Source of the DNA: Nitrospirota bacterium
GTDB lineage: Bacteria; Nitrospirota; Nitrospiria; SBBL01; JAADHI01
NCBI GenBank assembly: GCA_029261135.1
Contig: JAJDBX010000020.1
Span: 20,781 to 84,780, forward strand
Reading direction: 5' to 3'
DNA: 64,000 nucleotides
In this document: positions 63,018 to 64,000 of the stretch, piece after piece
Layout: each line of letters begins with the position of its first letter
Numbering within the stretch: the first letter of the stretch is position 1
Made by a program: the position numbers and the translations under genes
The notes under the pieces: model-generated
The model's database searches: none
What the model saw: the letters and a program-made list of their open reading frames with translations, nothing else
What the model was told of the DNA's origin: nothing

Positions 63018-63999
63018 ACTCTTCATCTAATAAAAATTGCTCATGTTTTTTAATCAGGATCAAGGTCATATAACCCAGGGTTTGATTGCGAAATTGTTTC
63101 AAATTCCGCTCGACACGCTCGTCTTCCGTGCCGATGTAACTTAGCAATACAGCCTGGTCAATCAGCTTCATCTCTTCAAGCAAGGCCACAACACGGTTCA
63201 ACTTTGAACCCACTTTCATGAGCACGATGGTATCAAAGTTTTCCAGTGCGTCGCGCACATTCGAAACATCGCGATTCACCGGAAGAATTGCAACCCGTTC
63301 TTTGCCCTCACCAATGGCTTGATTGATCATCGCGGCGGCGGCGGAAAAACTAGAGATGCCGGGAATGGTCTCAATCGGCACCTTCGGCAAAAGTTCACGC
63401 AGGGTTTTAACCACATAAATATAGGTCGAATAAAGGGTGGCATCCCCCAAGGTGATGAACGCGACATCTTCGCCGCGTGCGAGAATATCGGCGATTTTTT
63501 GGGTATTGAGGTGCCAATAATATTCAAGCTGATTTCGGTCCGTCGTCATCGGGAACATCAACTCTTCGACTTTAACCTCTTTTCGCATAAAGGGTTCGAT
63601 GGTATTTAAGGCCATACTTTCGTCGGTTGAATTGCCCCTGGGATAAAATAAATACGAGACCTTTTCAATCGCGTCGCGGGCCTGCAAGGTCAGGTACTTG
63701 GTATAACCGGGGCCGACGCCGATGCCGTAGAGCGTACCGTAGGTTTTCAAAGACTGTGCGGGTTTGGCTTCGATGACTTTTTGGCGCATGAGCTGTACGG
63801 ATTTTTCATCCAGGCTGTCGAGTTCGTACTTGCTCTGGTAGCCCCGGGGCGTGATCATTAGGCCATCCAAAGTGAAGGTCATTTTATTGCCGATAATCAC
63901 CGTGGTGAGCATGCCGATTTCGTGCTCCAGCATGTCCTCCAAATCCGTTAGAACGATTTGCTCTAAATCCCGATAGGCCGATTTCACAAGGGCCACCGG
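63016..63999 (-). CDS. cobI: Fused CobJ-CobI corrin methyltransferase (5' part outside the window)
   Basis: The frame runs open to the window edge. Residues 1-60 of the visible part (VKSAYRDLEQIVLTDLEDML, then IGMLTTVIIGNKM and ITPRGY) match the C-terminal end of precorrin-3B C17-methyltransferase (CobJ/CbiH). After a short linker, YGTLYGIGVGPG begins a precorrin-2 C20-methyltransferase (CobI/CbiL) with FITLGDATLYSTYIYVVKTL and PGISSFSAAAAMINQ. So a CobJ-CobI fusion is cut by the window edge. The usual SAM-site GPGD reads GPGY here, followed by TKYLTLQA. The stop codon overlaps the repeat. Confidence 0.85.
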   Translation of the reverse strand, partial: PVALVKSAYRDLEQIVLTDLEDMLEHEIGMLTTVIIGNKMTFTLDGLMITPRGYQSKYELDSLDEKSVQLMRQKVIEAKPAQSLKTYGTLYGIGVGPGYTKYLTLQARDAIEKVSYLFYPRGNSTDESMALNTIEPFMRKEVKVEELMFPMTTDRNQLEYYWHLNTQKIADILARGEDVAFITLGDATLYSTYIYVVKTLRELLPKVPIETIPGISSFSAAAAMINQAIGEGKERVAILPVNRDVSNVRDALENFDTIVLMKVGSKLNRVVALLEEMKLIDQAVLLSYIGTEDERVERNLKQFRNQTLGYMTLILIKKHEQFLLDEE

Positions 64000-64000
64000 G

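Overview
This is a contiguous, gene-dense stretch of a bacterial chromosome around the replication origin. The organism has an outer membrane: a lipid A phosphoethanolamine transferase and an LptM/YifL-type lipoprotein are present. It also carries a complete Pup-proteasome locus, a DapL-type lysine pathway and a large aerobic-type cobalamin locus. Outside Actinobacteria that mix fits best a Nitrospirota-like lineage (Leptospirillum/Nitrospira relatives or neighbouring phyla). This is inferred from gene content; there is no rRNA in the window to settle it.

Layout. (1) 1-1650: the 3' end of an eptA-like gene, then a scar: an internally deleted IS6-family element abutting the last codons of an Old Yellow Enzyme gene. 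(2) 1.7-12.6 kb, plus strand: rpmH-rnpA-yidD-yidC-mnmE-[parS]-mnmG-rsmG, then a heme block (ccsA/hemX-like, hemA, a beta-propeller lipoprotein, hemC). (3) 12.7-20 kb, minus strand: Pup-proteasome locus, in transcription order mpa/arc, dop, pup, prcB, prcA, pafA, then an exported M23 peptidase. (4) 20.2-30.2 kb: zinc-ribbon membrane protein, smpB, dciA (plus strand), TPR protein, gyrA, gyrB, dnaN, dnaA. (5) 30.17-30.54 kb: oriC, with DnaA boxes, an AT-rich stretch and a DnaA-trio run. (6) 30.5-47.4 kb, minus strand: argC-argJ, rplM-rpsI, two DUF151 bifunctional nucleases, then a long arginine/lysine/vitamin block (argD, argF, argG, argH, lptM, lysA, a small membrane protein, dapF, dapA, a flavin reductase, dapB, dapL, folK, panC). 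(7) 47.6-50.2 kb: a PilZ protein and two unrecognised proteins. (8) 50.3-64 kb, minus strand: cobalamin locus, in transcription order cobJ-cobI fusion (cut by the window edge), cobO, cobM, bluB, cobD (threonine-phosphate decarboxylase), cobU, cobT, cobS, a cobalamin-binding protein, an orphan TOPRIM-domain gene, pduO-type adenosyltransferase, cobQ, btuF, btuC. Three copies of a G/C-tract inverted-repeat element occupy the gaps of this locus and were seen nowhere else.

How the parts fit. The lysine route runs dapA-dapB-dapL-dapF-lysA without succinylase genes. Arginine synthesis lacks only argB (and any argA) here. The cobalamin block covers corrin-ring methylation, lower-ligand synthesis (BluB), nucleotide-loop assembly (CobU/S/T), two adenosyltransferase types and corrinoid uptake; neither the BtuD ATPase nor the CbiB-type synthase is visible. 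The proteasome locus is complete, and its Pup already ends in Glu, so it needs no deamidation.

Most unusual: the orphan TOPRIM gene between repeats in the cobalamin locus, the repeat family itself, the IS6/OYE scar, the 59-nt rpmH/rnpA overlap, a parS site without parAB beside it, and an origin whose right arm is transcribed towards oriC.
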